Source: Lantana camara
Lineage: Eukaryota > Streptophyta > Magnoliopsida > Lamiales > Verbenaceae
DNA: 64,000 nt
Direction of reading: 5' to 3'
NCBI GenBank assembly: GCA_037501455.1
Contig: CM074857.1
Span: forward strand, 97,807,501-97,871,500
Numbering within the stretch: the first letter of the stretch is position 1; every line of letters starts with the position of its first letter. The notes beneath the pieces are model-generated. The model was not told the DNA's origin. It did no database searches and worked only from the letters and a program-made list of their open reading frames with translations. Both the position numbers and the translations under genes were made by a program. Shown here piece by piece: positions 11,862-24,201 of the stretch.

Positions 11862-12697
11862 TGATGAGACCCAAAATCACATTAGAATCAGAGCCGTCCA
11901 CGTGTCAACGCTTTGGAGAATGAGACTCTGGACGCTCACATTACGGGGCTCGCGGGCCTTCCCAGCCCACTTGCTTGCTTATCGGTACAGATCAATGGGC
12001 CTCGGCCAACTACTCAGGTAAAGGGTTCAAGTTGACCGGTTTGACGCTCACATTATAGCCCTCAGGAACACCTTCCTCAAGGAAGTGCCTACCTGACGGC
12101 CCTTCCCGATGCTCGGGACTTTGGCGCTCAAGGGTCATCTACCATGGGGAGGCCATCCGTACACTCTTCGAGCGTCACTAGCGTTCGTGCATGAGCATAC
12201 CCCATTGCGAGGAATCCGAACCTTAGCGAAGAGGATCTTGGGCCTTCCTTACATGCGACCCTCGCCAACAACCTCTGACACATAGGTTGTACGCACCTTG
12301 TACCTGACACGCCGCCTGCTTTTCAGAAACGTCCTTCTCACTCCCTCACGGGCTGCCACGTGTTAGGGCAACACAGGTTTGGGACCACACGGTCGATTTA
12401 CCCATTTACATATAAATAGGGGAGAACGCATGCTTTCTCCCCCAAGTCATCTTCTTCAAATTCACGCACTCATACACAGTCCTGGGCATCTTTCCTCTAT
12501 CTTCTCAAGCTTTCCATTAACCTCACCACAGTTGCATCACCATTACCTCTTGCACTCTTGGAGTTATCCTAGCCGGAAGAACCCACGCACAAAAAGGAAA
12601 CCCAGTTCCTGAGGCTTTCCCGCCTGTGATGGTCTTCCCCTTCTCACAAATATTAAAGTGTTGTTGCATTTAGGAAGCTCAGATTCTTGCACCATCA
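11862..12697 (+). repeat. Element B 5' LTR
   Basis: 836 bp, nearly identical to 23361-24196. Contains the promoter-like TATAAATAGG at 12411. Confidence 0.95.
12411..12418 (+). promoter_or_regulatory. TATA box of element B LTR
   Basis: TATAAATA preceded by 'cccatttaca' and followed by GG, a standard plant LTR core promoter. The 3' LTR has the same box at 23910-23917. Transcripts would start about 30 bases downstream, near 12440. Confidence 0.7.
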
Positions 12698-12701
12698 TTT
12701 T

Positions 12702-12719
12702 TGGCGCTGTCTGTGGGAA
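12702..12719 (+). other. Element B primer binding site
   Basis: TGGCGCTGTCTGTGGGAA starts four bases after the 5' LTR. Elements C and D have the same kind of site in the same place (TGGTGCAGTCTATGGG and TGGCACCGTCTGTGGG). The priming tRNA was not identified. Confidence 0.7.
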
Positions 12720-12797
12720 ACCATCATCACCTTCTTCATCGTTAACAGTTTCTTCCCCAGAAAAGCTAGTTGAAAAGTGACACCAGCAACTCCCAAC

Positions 12798-14776
12798 ATG
12801 GTGACTGTGACAAGATCAGGAGTAGTGGGGAGCAAGGGTGCCCCTATCAATGAGGAAAATACAGGGAACAACGCCGCCGTTGGCGGTCCTCCTCCTCCTC
12901 ATCTCGCCGGAAACACAGAGGCTGCCGCCACTTAACCCCCTTCTGGTAATGAGGCTTGAGGATCTGGCTCCAATCCTCCTCCCCCAATTTTCGCCCAAAA
13001 CATCCCAACCTCTCGTCCTGGCGCGTACTCTATGACCACGCCACCACCCGTATACACTTTTATGCAACCCGGAATGATGCCTGGAATGATGCCGATGATC
13101 CAGCCATATCAAGTGGGGACACTAAACCTCCCATTGTCGCTACCAAGGGAGATACAGGGGGTAGATATGCCCCAGATCAGTACCCAGCAACTTCAAGCGC
13201 TGTACGCGCAGTGCGAGAGCCAAGCGGTGCAGAATGCTTGGGAACACTTCACCACGGCTTACTTTTCTTCATTGACGGGTGCACGGGCAGCCCCACCCCT
13301 TGGAGGGCTTCCGGCTCATCCGCTGACAATGGCACAAAACGCGTTGAGAGCCCAGCAACCTCCCCCACCGCCTAATCAAGAAAATGAGGCCCCACCGAGG
13401 GTCCAACAGGAGCAGCAACCCGTTGGAGACGAGAGAGCACCTCAGGATAGGAGGGCCCCTCGAAATGAGGCAGCCGGAGATAACGAAGAGGTCCAGTCAA
13501 GAGCCACAGCAAGGGCAAACCGCAGATATGTCGGTGACCCTCAACTTGCCGCAGTACAGGATCAAATTAGAGGGCTCCAGAATGTGGTAGAGCAGCTCTC
13601 TCGAGCAAGGTCTCAAGTCCCCCATGAGGGGGATGAGAGGTCCAGGGCCAGAGACGCTCGCCGACCACGTAGCCCAATTTCCCGCCGCAGGAGAGAAGCC
13701 AGCTATGAAGATCCCGAGGACAGGGATTACAGGATCATGACGGGCGATTCACCCCTCGTCGAGGAGGTACTAATGACCCGTACGGGGAAAGGCAAAATCC
13801 CCACAGCTGTCAACAGGTACGATGGAACCACTGATCCAGCCGAGCATCTGGATCATTTTGTACACCTTATGCACTTATATGATCACCCGAGCAACTATTG
13901 GGCCAAGGTGTTTGTCACTTCTCTCACGGGAATGGCCCAAGACTGGTACAAAAAGCTTCCCCCACGGTCAATCCGGGGGTATTATGACTTGACGGATGCT
14001 TTCATCAGCCACTTTAACTCTTTGAAGGCACCGGCCCCAGCCGCGACCGCTCTTTACAGCTTGGTCCAGGGGCCGAACGAAACTCTACGGTCTTTCATGG
14101 GAAGGTTCAACAAGGAGATCTTGTTGGTAGAAAAGCCCTCGATGGACTTCTTGAGGCATATTCTGTTTGGGGCTATCAACATGAAGCATTGTGTCAGCAA
14201 GGAATTTGTGGAAGAGGTGGCCAAGAAAAAGCCACGCTCGCTGATGGAGATTAGGGATATTGCGGACTCTTTCTTTACTCTCGAGGATATGTACATCGCG
14301 AGGGATCAGAAAATGGCGAACGTCCCTCGCCCAGCAAAGCACCCGAGGACAGGATGGACTCTAACAGAGGCCGCCGTCGCAGCCCTATTCCCTCTCGTCG
14401 GAACTCTCCGCCCCCTCGGAAATTCGAACGCATCCCTCTTAACCGCCCTATAGCCGAAGTATATGTCATGGCGGATAAGAAGCTGTTCAAGAGGCCGCCA
14501 AAGTTGAGAGAAACCGAGGCTCAGAAGCGCTCGGGGAAGTATTGCGCTTTCCACAAGCAAAAAGGGCATGACACTAGTGAATGTCGTCAGCTTGAAAGTG
14601 AGATTCAGAGGCTGATCGCTGGGGGGCACCTTAAGGAGTTCGTGAAGGTGTTGGAGAGGTACGACGAGCATTGTGCCGAGCGTGCGCATGCACGAGGGAG
14701 AAGCCGTTCGCGTTCTCGGAGCCCACGACACCGTCACCCCGAGCCCAATGATCGTGGCAAAGGGAAGGCATCAGAC
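12798..14776 (+). pseudogene. Element B gag, with two early stops and one frameshift
   Basis: The start MVTVTRSGVVGSKG at 12798 is the first methionine after the primer site and has a counterpart in element C (MVTIRLGVVAGG). In that frame stops occur at 12933 (TAA) and 12957 (TGA). The frame is then open from 13032 through a proline/glutamine-rich N-terminus, a basic region and the gag core (AEHLDHFVHLMHLYDH, WYKKLPPRSIRGYYDL, ETLRSFMGRFNKE) to about 14350. There the correct reading moves back one frame: the downstream part (RIPLNRPIAEVYVMADKKLF, then zinc knuckle CAFHKQKGHDTSEC near 14544, then an RS-rich tail) lies in the pol frame. In element C the same region is one frame, so this is a mutation and not a programmed shift. 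Confidence 0.88.
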
Positions 14777-17700
14777 ATGGAAAACCAGCCCTTCGCGGTC
14801 ATTCACATGATTACTGGAGGACCCTCGGGGGGTGACTCCAACGCTTCCCGATGCCATTACATTCGGAGTTATGACCAGAGATCTTCTCAGCCCAGGCCGG
14901 TGCTCTCCATTGATCAATCATCCCGCTCGGAGAAAGATGAGAGCGTAGGTTTCATAGAGAAAGATTTAGAGCACATTGTAATACCCCATGGGGTCGGTGA
15001 AACTTCTGACTACCCCATGGTGGTTAGCTTAGACGTTCACAATCACGTTGTAAAAAGGATCTTGATTGATAGTGGAAGCTCCGTGAATGTTTTGCCTTAC
15101 TCCACTTTTCAGAAAATGAATATCACAAACATCCCGCTCGAACCTCTCAGAACAGCCCTCGTCGGCTTTGGGGGTTCCGAGATCGTCCCTCGCGGACAAA
15201 TTCGCTTGGCCACCTCTTTCGGTCGCGCCCCACAGCGAAAAACTTTAAATGTTCTCTATGTGGTGGTCGAAGTAGACCTACCATACAACATCATCATTGG
15301 GCGCCCAGCCCTCGTTGACTTCAGAGCTGTAATTTCCACCTACCATCAGAAAGTCAAGTTTCCCACCCCCGAGGGTACCGGAGAGGTACTGTACAATGTT
15401 AAGGAAGCATGGGAATGCTACATACTTTCCCTTCGAAGCCACAAGCCCAAATCGCCTACCCAAGCAGGTTCCACCAAGAAGTCCGTTGACTTCCCCAAAC
15501 TAGATGAAGATGGCCCCGAGCGCAAGCGGGCCAAGCTATATAAAAAGAAGAATAAGAAGAGGGCCACGGACAAACCCGTAGATGCTGGGAGTTCTCCCCT
15601 CGGAGAGATTGGGGTTTCCTCCTCGGAAAACGAGGATCATATACCCTCGGGAGATACCAGCGGGAGAATTACAGGCAAGAAACGAGCGCTCGAACAGCCG
15701 AGGCCTGAGGTGCGGGTGGAACCTACGGAGAGCTTCCTGACCATCGAATTGGAGCCCAGGAATCCAGATAAGATCACGCAAATAGGTTCCAGCCTAGACG
15801 GCCCCTCTCAGATTATGATGATTGAGTTCTTGCGATAAAATATTGATGTCTTTGCCTGGAAGGCTTCAGACCTCACTGACATAGATCCGAGCGTTATTGT
15901 CCACAGGCTGAACGTGGATCCGGCCTTCAAACCTATAAAGCAAAAGAAGAGGGATGTCCATGGGTTCCGGAGGCAAGTCATAGAAGAAGAAGTCAATAAA
16001 CTGCTTAACGCTCAATACATAGAAGAAATTCTATATCCAGAATGGCTGTGCAATGTGGTGCTCGTTCCGAAGAGCGCCAACAAGTGGCGTATGTGCAATG
16101 ACTTCACAGACCTCAACAAGGCATGTCCTAAGGATCCGTACCCCTTGCCTAGAATTGATCAGTTGGTGAATTCGACCGCTGGGTGTGAACTTATGAGCAT
16201 GATGGACGCTTTCCAAGGATATTATCAGATATTCATGGCTCTTGAGGATCGTCCTAAAACTGCTTTCGTAGTCCACATGGGTGTTTATTGCTTTAAAGTT
16301 ATGCCCTTTGGGCTCAAAAATGCAGGAGCGACATACCAACGCCTTGTCAATAGGATGTTCGAGTGTGAAATTGGAAAGTCCATGGAAGTATACGTGGATG
16401 ACATGATCGTCAAAAGCGAACGTCAGCATTCCCACCTAGAAGATCTAAAACGAGCGTTCAGTATCCTACGTCGTTACGGTATGAAATTGAATCCATCCAA
16501 GTGTACATTTGGCGTGCGGGGTGGCAAATTTTTGGGATACATGGTCAGCCAACGGGGCATAGAGGCGAACCCAGAGAAAATTAAGGCAATCCTGGACATA
16601 CCCTCACCCCGCAATCTGAGAGAAGTCCAGGTGCTTGTGGGTAAGATCATTTCATTAAACAGGTTCATCTCCCGTTCAGCGGACAGGAACTTACCCTTTT
16701 TCAAAATTTTGCGTAACGCTCGCAACTTTAACTGGAGTGAGGACTGCGAGAAGGCCCTGCGGGACATGAAGCGGTACCTTTCGAGCGCGCCTTTGTTGAC
16801 CAAACCTATCCCGGGGGAGAGCTTGTTTATGTATCTATTAGTTTCCTTGGAAGCCACGAGCGCAGTCCTCGTGGAAATTCGCTAGCGTAAGCATATGCCG
16901 GAGTATTATTTAAGCAAGACTTTACAAGGAGCGGAGAAAAGATACATGGAAATAGAGAAATTTGCGTTTGCGCTCGTTAATGCCTCTCGGATGTTAAGGC
17001 CCTATTTTCAAGCGCATTCCATCGTGGTGCTTACAGATCAACCCCTCAGACAGGTGCTCGCAAAGCCGGACGTCTCAGGGAGATTAATTAAATGGTCAAT
17101 CGAACTTAGTCAATTCGACATCACCTTTGAGCCTCGCACGGCGATACAAGCCCAGGCCGTGGCTGACCTATTAGTGGAACGTTTCAACTTAGATGCCGAA
17201 CCCTCGGCAGAGGAGGGTTTATGGCTTCTGCACACGGATGGCTCCTCGACCTCACACGGGGGAGGAGCCGGGGTGACCCTCAGAGACCCTCTCGGAGCTG
17301 AAGTTGACTACGCCATCAAACTGGCGTTCCAAGTCACCAACAACGAAGCTGAGTATGAGGCCCTCATCCAGGGGCTCAGGATTGCTCTCCAAAATGGTGC
17401 CACTCGGGTCACTGCATACGTTGATTCGCAGTTGATCGCGAGTCAGATTGACGGTTCTTATGAGGCCCGAGAAGCCACCATGGTGCAGTATCTGGCGAGC
17501 GCTAAGGAGGTGATAGCCAAATTCAGGGAATTCCACCTTTTGCAAATCCCGAGAGCAGAAAATGAGCGCGCTGACGCTCTCTCAAAGTTCGCATCCGCCC
17601 TGGATGGTTTTAGCGAGCGTGCTGTTAAGTTTCTTAGAACAGAGGAACCGCTGATATGTAAGGGCGAGCCTTCGAAAGAGGTGAATATGATTGACCCCTC

Positions 17701-18940
17701 TGAGCCCTGTTGGCTCGACGAAATTATCAGATTCCTCCAGGATGGAACCAGCCCAAGCGACAAAGTTGAGGCTCGGAAAGTCAGAAACAAAGCCCCTCGC
17801 TTCTCATTGGACGCCGAGGGTCGACTATTCAAGCGATCTTTCCAAGGCCCACCAATGAGATGCTTGAGACCCTCGCAAGCCAAGGAAGTTTTAGAACATG
17901 TGCACAATGGAAGTTGCGGAAACCACTCAGGCGGTCGGATCTTGGCAAAGAAAATCTTAAGGAGTGGGTTCTACTGGCCCTCGGTGTTGCAGGATGCCAT
18001 TAGCTACTCCAAGAAATGCCCTAAGTACCAGTTCCATTCTAACACCCCCCAGTTGCCAGCGGCTCAAATGATTCCTATTGATGTCTCGTGGCCTTTCGAT
18101 CAATGGGGCATTGATATTGTGGGACCCCTCCCCATGGCGGTCGGACAAAAGAAATTTGTAATACTCGCTATGGATTATTTCACTAAGTGGGCTGAAGCCG
18201 AAGCGGTCGCCAAGATAACGTTCAAGGTGGTTAGAGACTTCATTTGGAAAAACATCATCTGCAGATATGGTATCCCGAGGGTGCTCATCTCAGACAACGG
18301 CTCCCAGTTTATCGCTGCAGACACGCGGGATTGGTGCTATGAGCTAGGAATTGAACAGCGATTCACCTCCGTGGGTCACCCTCAAGCCAATGGTCAAGCG
18401 GAGGTGACCAATCGAACCATACTCCAGCATCTGAAAACGATGCTCGAGAGTAAGAAGGGAGAATGGGCTGAAGAACTTCAAGGAGCCCTGTGGGCATACC
18501 GTACTACTCCACGAGCAGCAACGGGGGAAAATCCTTACTCCCTCGTTTATGGCTCCGAGGCTATGATACCTGCGGAAATTGCTCAAGAATCCGCACGCGT
18601 TGCCTATTTCGAGCCCGCTGCCAACGAGGCCAATCGGGCGCTCGAATTAGATTTGTTGGATGAGAAGAGAAATACTGCTTGGGCGCGCATCCACAAATAC
18701 AAAGCAACCGTAGCTCGCCAATACAACAAACGTGTTAAGGAAAGGACTTTCCAGCTAGGGGACTTGGTCCTCAAAAAAGTTGAAGTCTCCAAACATGTAG
18801 GTAAGTTGGACCCCAATTGGGAAGGCCCCTTCAAAGTCATTCAGGTACGAGCAAATAACACTTACCTGCTGGAGACTTTGCAAGGCGAGCGTCTCCCTAG
18901 GCCATGGAATACATGTAACCTTAGAAGGTTCTACGTGTAA
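14777..18940 (+). pseudogene. Element B pol: protease, RT, RNase H, second RNase H, integrase
   Basis: One continuous frame apart from two stops, TAA at 15836 and TAG at 16883. Order: protease with the intact active site LIDSGSS (aspartate codon 15068); RT with the catalytic YVDD at 16391-16402; degenerate RNase H/tether (PEYYLSKTLQGAEKRY); then the additional RNase H of Tat elements with its acidic residues in place (HTDGSS at 17237, NNEAEYEAL, VDSQL, RADALSK); then integrase with a zinc-finger remnant and the D-D-E set in WGIDIVGP, ISDNGSQF and ANGQAEV. It ends RPWNTCNLRRFYV at 18940 without a chromodomain. All catalytic residues looked for are present, so the two stops and the gag break are the only visible faults. 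Confidence 0.93.
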
Positions 18941-19886
18941 ACATTGGCAGCATGGAGTACTTTCTTTTGACAGAAAGCATGTTGTATTTATTTTGGAAAT
19001 TGCAAGTATAACAGTAAGCATTTGATTTTTGATTATGTCATTTATTTACTTTCTTATGGGTTAATGATTTAAACAAACGTAAAGCCTACTCCGTGTCGAG
19101 CATCCTCCACGTCGAACGGCCTAAGTAATACACCAATCGTTTTGAAGCTACGCTATCTAGGTGTTTGACAAATCGTAAGTATATAAAATCCTAAGAACGA
19201 GCGTGTCAGACGACGGGGGGCAAAAGGCTTAATTTACGACAGCTGAGTGCACGCCACTCCGGCTCGGGCTCGTAAAAACCCCGATGACCCTCGACTTCTT
19301 GGGTAAGGGCACACTCGTAAAATAATGGATCCCATAACAATCCTTTCATGGGTCCCTCGAAATGACGCTAACCCCACGGTTACGCTCTCTTTGATCCCAT
19401 ACTTAACAAATCCTACTGTTGATTTCTAAAGTATATACAGCCTAATGGTGCACATTAATGGGCCAATACTTAGGCAAACCCCCAGAGGTTTCCTAAGTTC
19501 AAATTCGAGCCTCATTGTGAGTAGGGCCAGGGAACACCTAGGGAAAACACCTCTCAAATCGCTAGACGCATTGTAATGGATGCCAGGGCACCCTCAAGGA
19601 AACGCCCTCGTGCACACACACATCCATCGCAAGCGCTCAAACAAGAGATATTAATATAAAAACGGCGAATGTAATGGAACAACATCATTCATCATTTGAA
19701 AGTAAAGAAGAAAGTATTCAGACATTCAAACAGTAATAAGGGAGTTCGAATATATGGAAAAGCAACTTAGAGGAACCCAAAGTGTTCAGAAAGTAACTGG
19801 AGGATTAAGTACAGACATAAAGTTGTTCATAAATGGGAAGAAGAATTTAAACTGGCAAGGGCAAGAGATTAACAGGCAAGGAAGCT
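18941..19886 (+). other. Element B noncoding stretch between pol and the antisense gene
   Basis: About 950 bp with no supported coding frame. It corresponds to the region of element C (33810-35009) that carries a 44-bp tandem repeat, but no such array was seen here. Transcripts of pol (rightward) and of the antisense gene (leftward) would end in or overlap this stretch. Confidence 0.5.
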
Positions 19887-22760
19887 TCAATGGGCTGGAG
19901 CGTCGGGCTCGGGAGGAGCAGTCGCAAGGGGAACAGGGGCCAACACGTGTGCGTCACAAGTTTGAGCCTCGCCAGGTTCCTCAACATCCGCAGTATCCAT
20001 GATGGTACCCTCGTCTTCTATTTGGATGGGCTCGGGACCTACAGTGTTGGCAGCAATAAATTCCCGTTGAAGTGTTTCCACCAACTCCTGATATTCCGGC
20101 TCTGCCAAGCTCTCGGTAGGATCCTCGTTCTGGACCATGGGCTCGCAGTTTTCATCCAGATCCATGCGCAAGTGCGCGTCAGTCCGAGCGCTCTCAGGAG
20201 CCAAGCCCAGTTTGACCATCTGCCCGATAGCCTTGTGGAAGAAGCGCCGAGCGTTGTCAAAACACTAGAAGTTTGCTGCAAATATGAAAGCTTTGGAGCG
20301 CACAAACTTCGTTACTACGTCCCAGGAGACCCTCGCAGCCAGGCCTTCCACCTTCCCTTGCAGATCAGCGAGCGCCTTATTGGTAACCTCGTTTTGGCGT
20401 GTGCTCTCTACCAGCTGTGTACCCAATTCCCCGTTCTGGACCCACAGTTGGTCACGCTCATCCTTCAGCCTCCTATGGCGGTCGTCAAGGGTGAGATAAG
20501 CTGCATCCGCCTTCTGCAGATTCTCCCTCAACTGATCCCTCTCAAGGTTGACAGCAGTCAGTTGAGCGTGGATACGATTATAATCCTCTTGCAATTGGCC
20601 GGGGTCAGAGATGCGGAACAATTTCTTGTATTTGGCCTTATGATTGGAGTAGGCATGCGCTCGACCCTGCAAATTCTTCAACCTGGGGATCACCTCCTGG
20701 AAAGTCAGTAGCAAAGGTTAGTATTAAAATGGGAACAATGGAAGTGGGGAATCTTTAGAGGATACCAAGGATTTACCGTCAGAAGCGCATGGCAAGCGTC
20801 GTCCGTGACCCGAGCGGCGTCATGCTCATTTAATTTGTCATGATCGGCAGAAAACTAGAGCTTTCCGACGATGTCGGAGACCATGTTGACGGAAAAGGCA
20901 CTCTTTTTCAATAGGACGGGACCGTCCTTCCTTTGGCGCTTGAATCGAGTGTCACCCCGACAGCCAATCTTCCAAAATTCTTCTTCCTCAGAAGATGAAG
21001 TATCGTTGCCCTCACCACGGTGGCCCACGACCACCTCTTTTCCCTTGCCTGAAATCGGGAGGGAGTCCGGCATCCTTTTCCTCTTTCCTTGGCGGTCAGC
21101 CCGGATGGCTTCATGGATGCGAACCGTTTCCCCCGAGCGATTGAAGGAGCCGCTTGAACTCAGTGCTATTGGACCCTCGCGGGTCACCGGTGGAGGAGTA
21201 GCCCCGTGAGCGCCGTCGACCGTTAAATCCTCGATGGGGCCCCTAGGGGGGGCTTCGGTCCCCGCACCTTCACGAGCGCCGTCTCGTCCTAGGCCGGCCC
21301 TTTGCCTAGTTCCCCTTCCCCTTGGAGCGTTGGGAGGGCGGATTTGCTGCTGTTGCGAGGGCTGAGGGTCGGCGGCGGGTCCTTGGGCGCCCAACATGCG
21401 GGAAAGAGCTTCAGCATTCATGTCTCGAGATAGTATTTGAACACCTGCAAACAAGGAGAAACGAGCATCAGAAGTTGGTGGCTTGGATCGCAGATGCAAA
21501 AATACAACAATCACACTAAGTTAGGAGGCTACTCTAAAAGTTAGGGTAGTTAGTTCCTAGGATCTAACCATCGAGGGCCATGATGTCAGCGGGAGGGTTG
21601 AGTATCATGTCTGGAGGGCAAGATAATCCATAACGGAACAACACCCCCTCGTTCTTCACCAAAGTCTCAGCTTTTATCCACTTCCTCTCACTCCTCATCT
21701 CGAAGGCTAATCCCATCGTCCAATCCTCAAAGGCTTTATTCCTCATCCTTTCCCTAATCAAAGGACCTTCGCCGTGTATCATCCACTGGCGGTGAACCCC
21801 AAAAATCCCCCCGGGGGCCCCCACGAAGAAGTACTTCTCCTGCCAATGCTCGTCGTAGGAGGTAGATGGGGAGTCTATCATCTTAAAGCCCGATTTAGCC
21901 TGGGCATAATAGAACCCGTCCGTAGGCGACGAGCGTGGCGAGCGGGCTACTTGTATCAAACTGTCGAAGTTGACGATCGAGGCTGCTAGGTTTAAGGCTC
22001 TCATCGTTATTATGAAGGTGTTGATTAGAGCTATGCCGTTGGGCAGAATTTGTGAAGGGCAAAGCCCTAGGTGGTGGTAGATGACAGCAGCGGTATGGGC
22101 GATAGGGAACCTCAAACCCCCAGCCAGGACTGCATCCCAATAGACCGTCATCATCCCAGGCGGCGGTCGGTTGGCCCTCTCCCCCTCCTCAGGAAGTTGC
22201 ATGGGAAATACTGCTTCATCCCAATAAGCTTTCGCCCTCAAATCCTCCAAATCGTCGAGCGTCAAAATACTCTCAATCTCGTCCGGAGATCTGTCAGTTT
22301 GATGGTGGTTATCTTGCCCCACTCGAGTGACAGGCTCCTTTCCTCTCCTGTGGCGCCTTCTGGAAGGTTCAGCCCCAAATTGACGCTCGGATGGCCCCGC
22401 TTCGCCCTCGGGAGCTATCACGGCCACGGTGATTCTGTGATCCTGGGGTCTCACGGCACTATTCAACACCGGGAATACTCTCTCTCCCTGCCTCTGCATT
22501 TCCATCACGTTATGCATCTCTTCAAAGAGGTCATTCACCCCTCCAGGAGCACGCTCGTTCATCCCTTGAATGGCTGCATCAACCTCTTCATCCCTGGCAT
22601 CAGCCGGAGCTTGAGCCACTGGAATCGCCATAGGAACCCCCTCACTGGGGGACGCCCTAGCCAGGAGAACAGCTGTGGGAACATTGTCGTGAGGGGAAGA
22701 GCTCCCCACGGACATCTCGTCAATCTCCCTTACATAATCGTCAGCTTGGCTTTCGGCCAT
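19887..22760 (-). pseudogene. Element B antisense gene, three exons, Tat-type accessory protein
   Basis: Function unknown; this is the opposite-strand gene carried by some Tat elements. Exon 1 (22760-21569, start MAESQADDYVREIDEM) encodes an acidic N-terminus and a globular domain (MTVYWDAVLAGGLRFPI, SQILPNGIALINTF, EKYFFVGAPGG). It resembles the plant family called 'putative gypsy type transposon' (PF04195, from memory). Intron 1 is 21568-21445 (GT-AG, phase 1). Exon 2 (21444-20777) is low-complexity, rich in R, G, P and acidic runs. Intron 2 is 20776-20697 (phase 0). Exon 3 (20696-19887) begins EVIPRLKNLQGRAHA, forms a long coiled coil (LERDQLRENLQKAD) and ends in an acidic tail. Splicing joins all three frames. 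In-frame TAG codons at 20855 and 20265 interrupt this copy. The exon limits are inferred from sequence only. Confidence 0.8.
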
Positions 22761-23050
22761 GTTTGCTTTTCGACTTTTGAAGGCGGAATTTCACACAGAA
22801 AACTCAATGAAAGAGAAACTCTCTGAAACAAATTCAATGGTAGAAGGAGGCTCTTCACTCAGGGATTTCACTCACTCAACCTAAACCTAATGTTAGCGCG
22901 AGGAAAATAAGAGAAATGTTATGGAGTTTTACCTAAAGCTTGAAGAACAGAAGCTCGCCGGAATCGCTGAAGGTTACAGAGTTTTCTCGCTGATTATATG
23001 CTTGAAGGAGGATGAATGCGTGAAAGAGGCTCCAAAGCCTTGTAGATCCC

Positions 23051-23058
23051 TATTTATA
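23051..23058 (-). promoter_or_regulatory. TATA box for element B antisense gene
   Basis: The minus strand reads CTCTATAAATAGGGATC about 290 bp upstream of the antisense start codon at 22760. Elements C and D have a similar box at a similar distance. The region 22761-23360 otherwise holds the leader of this gene and no other frame. Confidence 0.65.
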
Positions 23059-23347
23059 GAGGTAAAGGCTGGCATTAATTAGGGTTTAAGATTTCAAATG
23101 GCAATCATTTCCCGCCTAGGAAACCCCCCACTTTTGGTAACCCCTCACGTCTCCCGGAGTGCACGCGCCCACGTTCCCACTCAGCATTAAATGCGGACAT
23201 GACTTCAATTAATGCGGTGTCAGGCTGTGTCAGTTACAGAAGGCAAACGGTCATTTCTCTAGCAATGGCTTGACCCTCGGATATTCAAAAATTCAAGGCT
23301 CCATTCTTTCTAAATTCTACAGTACGCTCGAAGCGATACTACAGAAT

Positions 23348-23360
23348 TTGGGGGGCAAAA
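23348..23360 (+). other. Element B polypurine tract
   Basis: TTGGGGGGCAAAA directly before the 3' LTR. Element C has the same tract next to both of its 3'-end copies. Confidence 0.8.
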
Positions 23361-24196
23361 TGATGAGACCCAAAATCACATTAGAATCAGAGCCGTCCAC
23401 GTGTCAACGCTTCGGAGAATGAGACTCTGGACGCTCACATTACGGGGCTCGCGGGCCTTCCCAGCCCACTTGCTTGCTTATCGGTACAGATCAATGGGCC
23501 TCGGCCAACTGCTCAGGTAAAGGGTTCAAGTTGACCGGTTTGACGCTCACATTACGGCCCTCAGGAACACCTTCCTCAAGGAAGTGCCTACCTGACGGCC
23601 CTGCCCGATGCTCAGGACTTTGGCGCTCAAGGGTCATCTACCATGGGGAGGCCATCCGTACACTCTTCGAGCGTCACTAGCGTTCGTGCATGAGCATACC
23701 CCATTGCGAGGAATCCGAACCTTAGCGAAGAGGATCTTGGGCCTTCCTTACATGCGACCCTTGCCAACAACCTCTGACACATAGGTTGTACGCACCTTGT
23801 ACCTGACACGCCGCCTGCTTTTCAGAAACGTCCTTCTCACTCCCTCACGGGCTGCCACGTGTTAGGGCAACACAGGTTTGGGACCACACGGTCGATTTAC
23901 CCATTTACATATAAATAGGGGAGAACGCATGCTTTCTCCCCCAAGTCATCTTCTTCAAATTCACGCACTCATACACAGTCCTGGGCATCTTTCCTCTATC
24001 TTCTCAAGCTTTCCATTAACCTCACCACAGTTGCATCACCATTACCTCTTGCACTCTTGGTGTTATTCTAGCTGGAAGAACCCACGCACAAAAAGGAAAC
24101 CCAGTTCCTGAGGCTTTCCCGCCTGTGATGGTCTTCCCCTTCTCACAAATATTGAAGTGTTGTTGCATTTAGGAAGCTCAGATTCTTGCACCATCA
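23361..24196 (+). repeat. Element B 3' LTR
   Basis: 836 bp. Differs from 11862-12697 at about 11 positions by eye, for example T/C near 11914 against 23413 and A/T in 'cttggagtta' against 'cttggtgtta'. TATA box at 23910-23917. Confidence 0.95.
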
Positions 24197-24201
24197 AATT
24201 A
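24197..24201. repeat. Target duplication of element B, right
   Basis: AATTA, identical to 11857-11861. Confidence 0.8.

Larger units (their letters stand above)
11862..24196 (+). mobile_element. Element B: Ty3/gypsy Tat-lineage retrotransposon, youngest here
   Basis: A 12335-bp element with two 836-bp LTRs (TGATGAGACC...CACCATCA) that differ at about 11 positions counted by eye and have no length difference. It has an AATTA target duplication, a primer site TGGCGCTGTCTGTGGGAA and a polypurine tract TTGGGGGGCAAAA. Inside are gag, protease, RT, a second RNase H typical of Tat elements, and integrase on the plus strand. A spliced gene on the minus strand lies between pol and the 3' LTR. The extra RNase H, the extra gene and the absence of a chromodomain mark the Tat lineage. 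A few stops and one frameshift disable it. Confidence 0.95.

Noticed and set aside
12128..12310. Minus-strand frame of 60 codons present in both LTRs of element B (also 23627-23809)
   Set aside because: Identical because the LTRs are identical. No recognisable domain, and it lies upstream of the LTR TATA box on the wrong strand.
16031..16435. Minus-strand frame of 134 codons inside pol of element B
   Set aside because: Mirror of the well-supported RT frame; no domain of its own.
20871..22826. Plus-strand frames opposite the antisense gene of element B (for example 22071-22826)
   Set aside because: They mirror the conserved minus-strand exons, which have relatives in elements C and D. The plus-strand readings do not.
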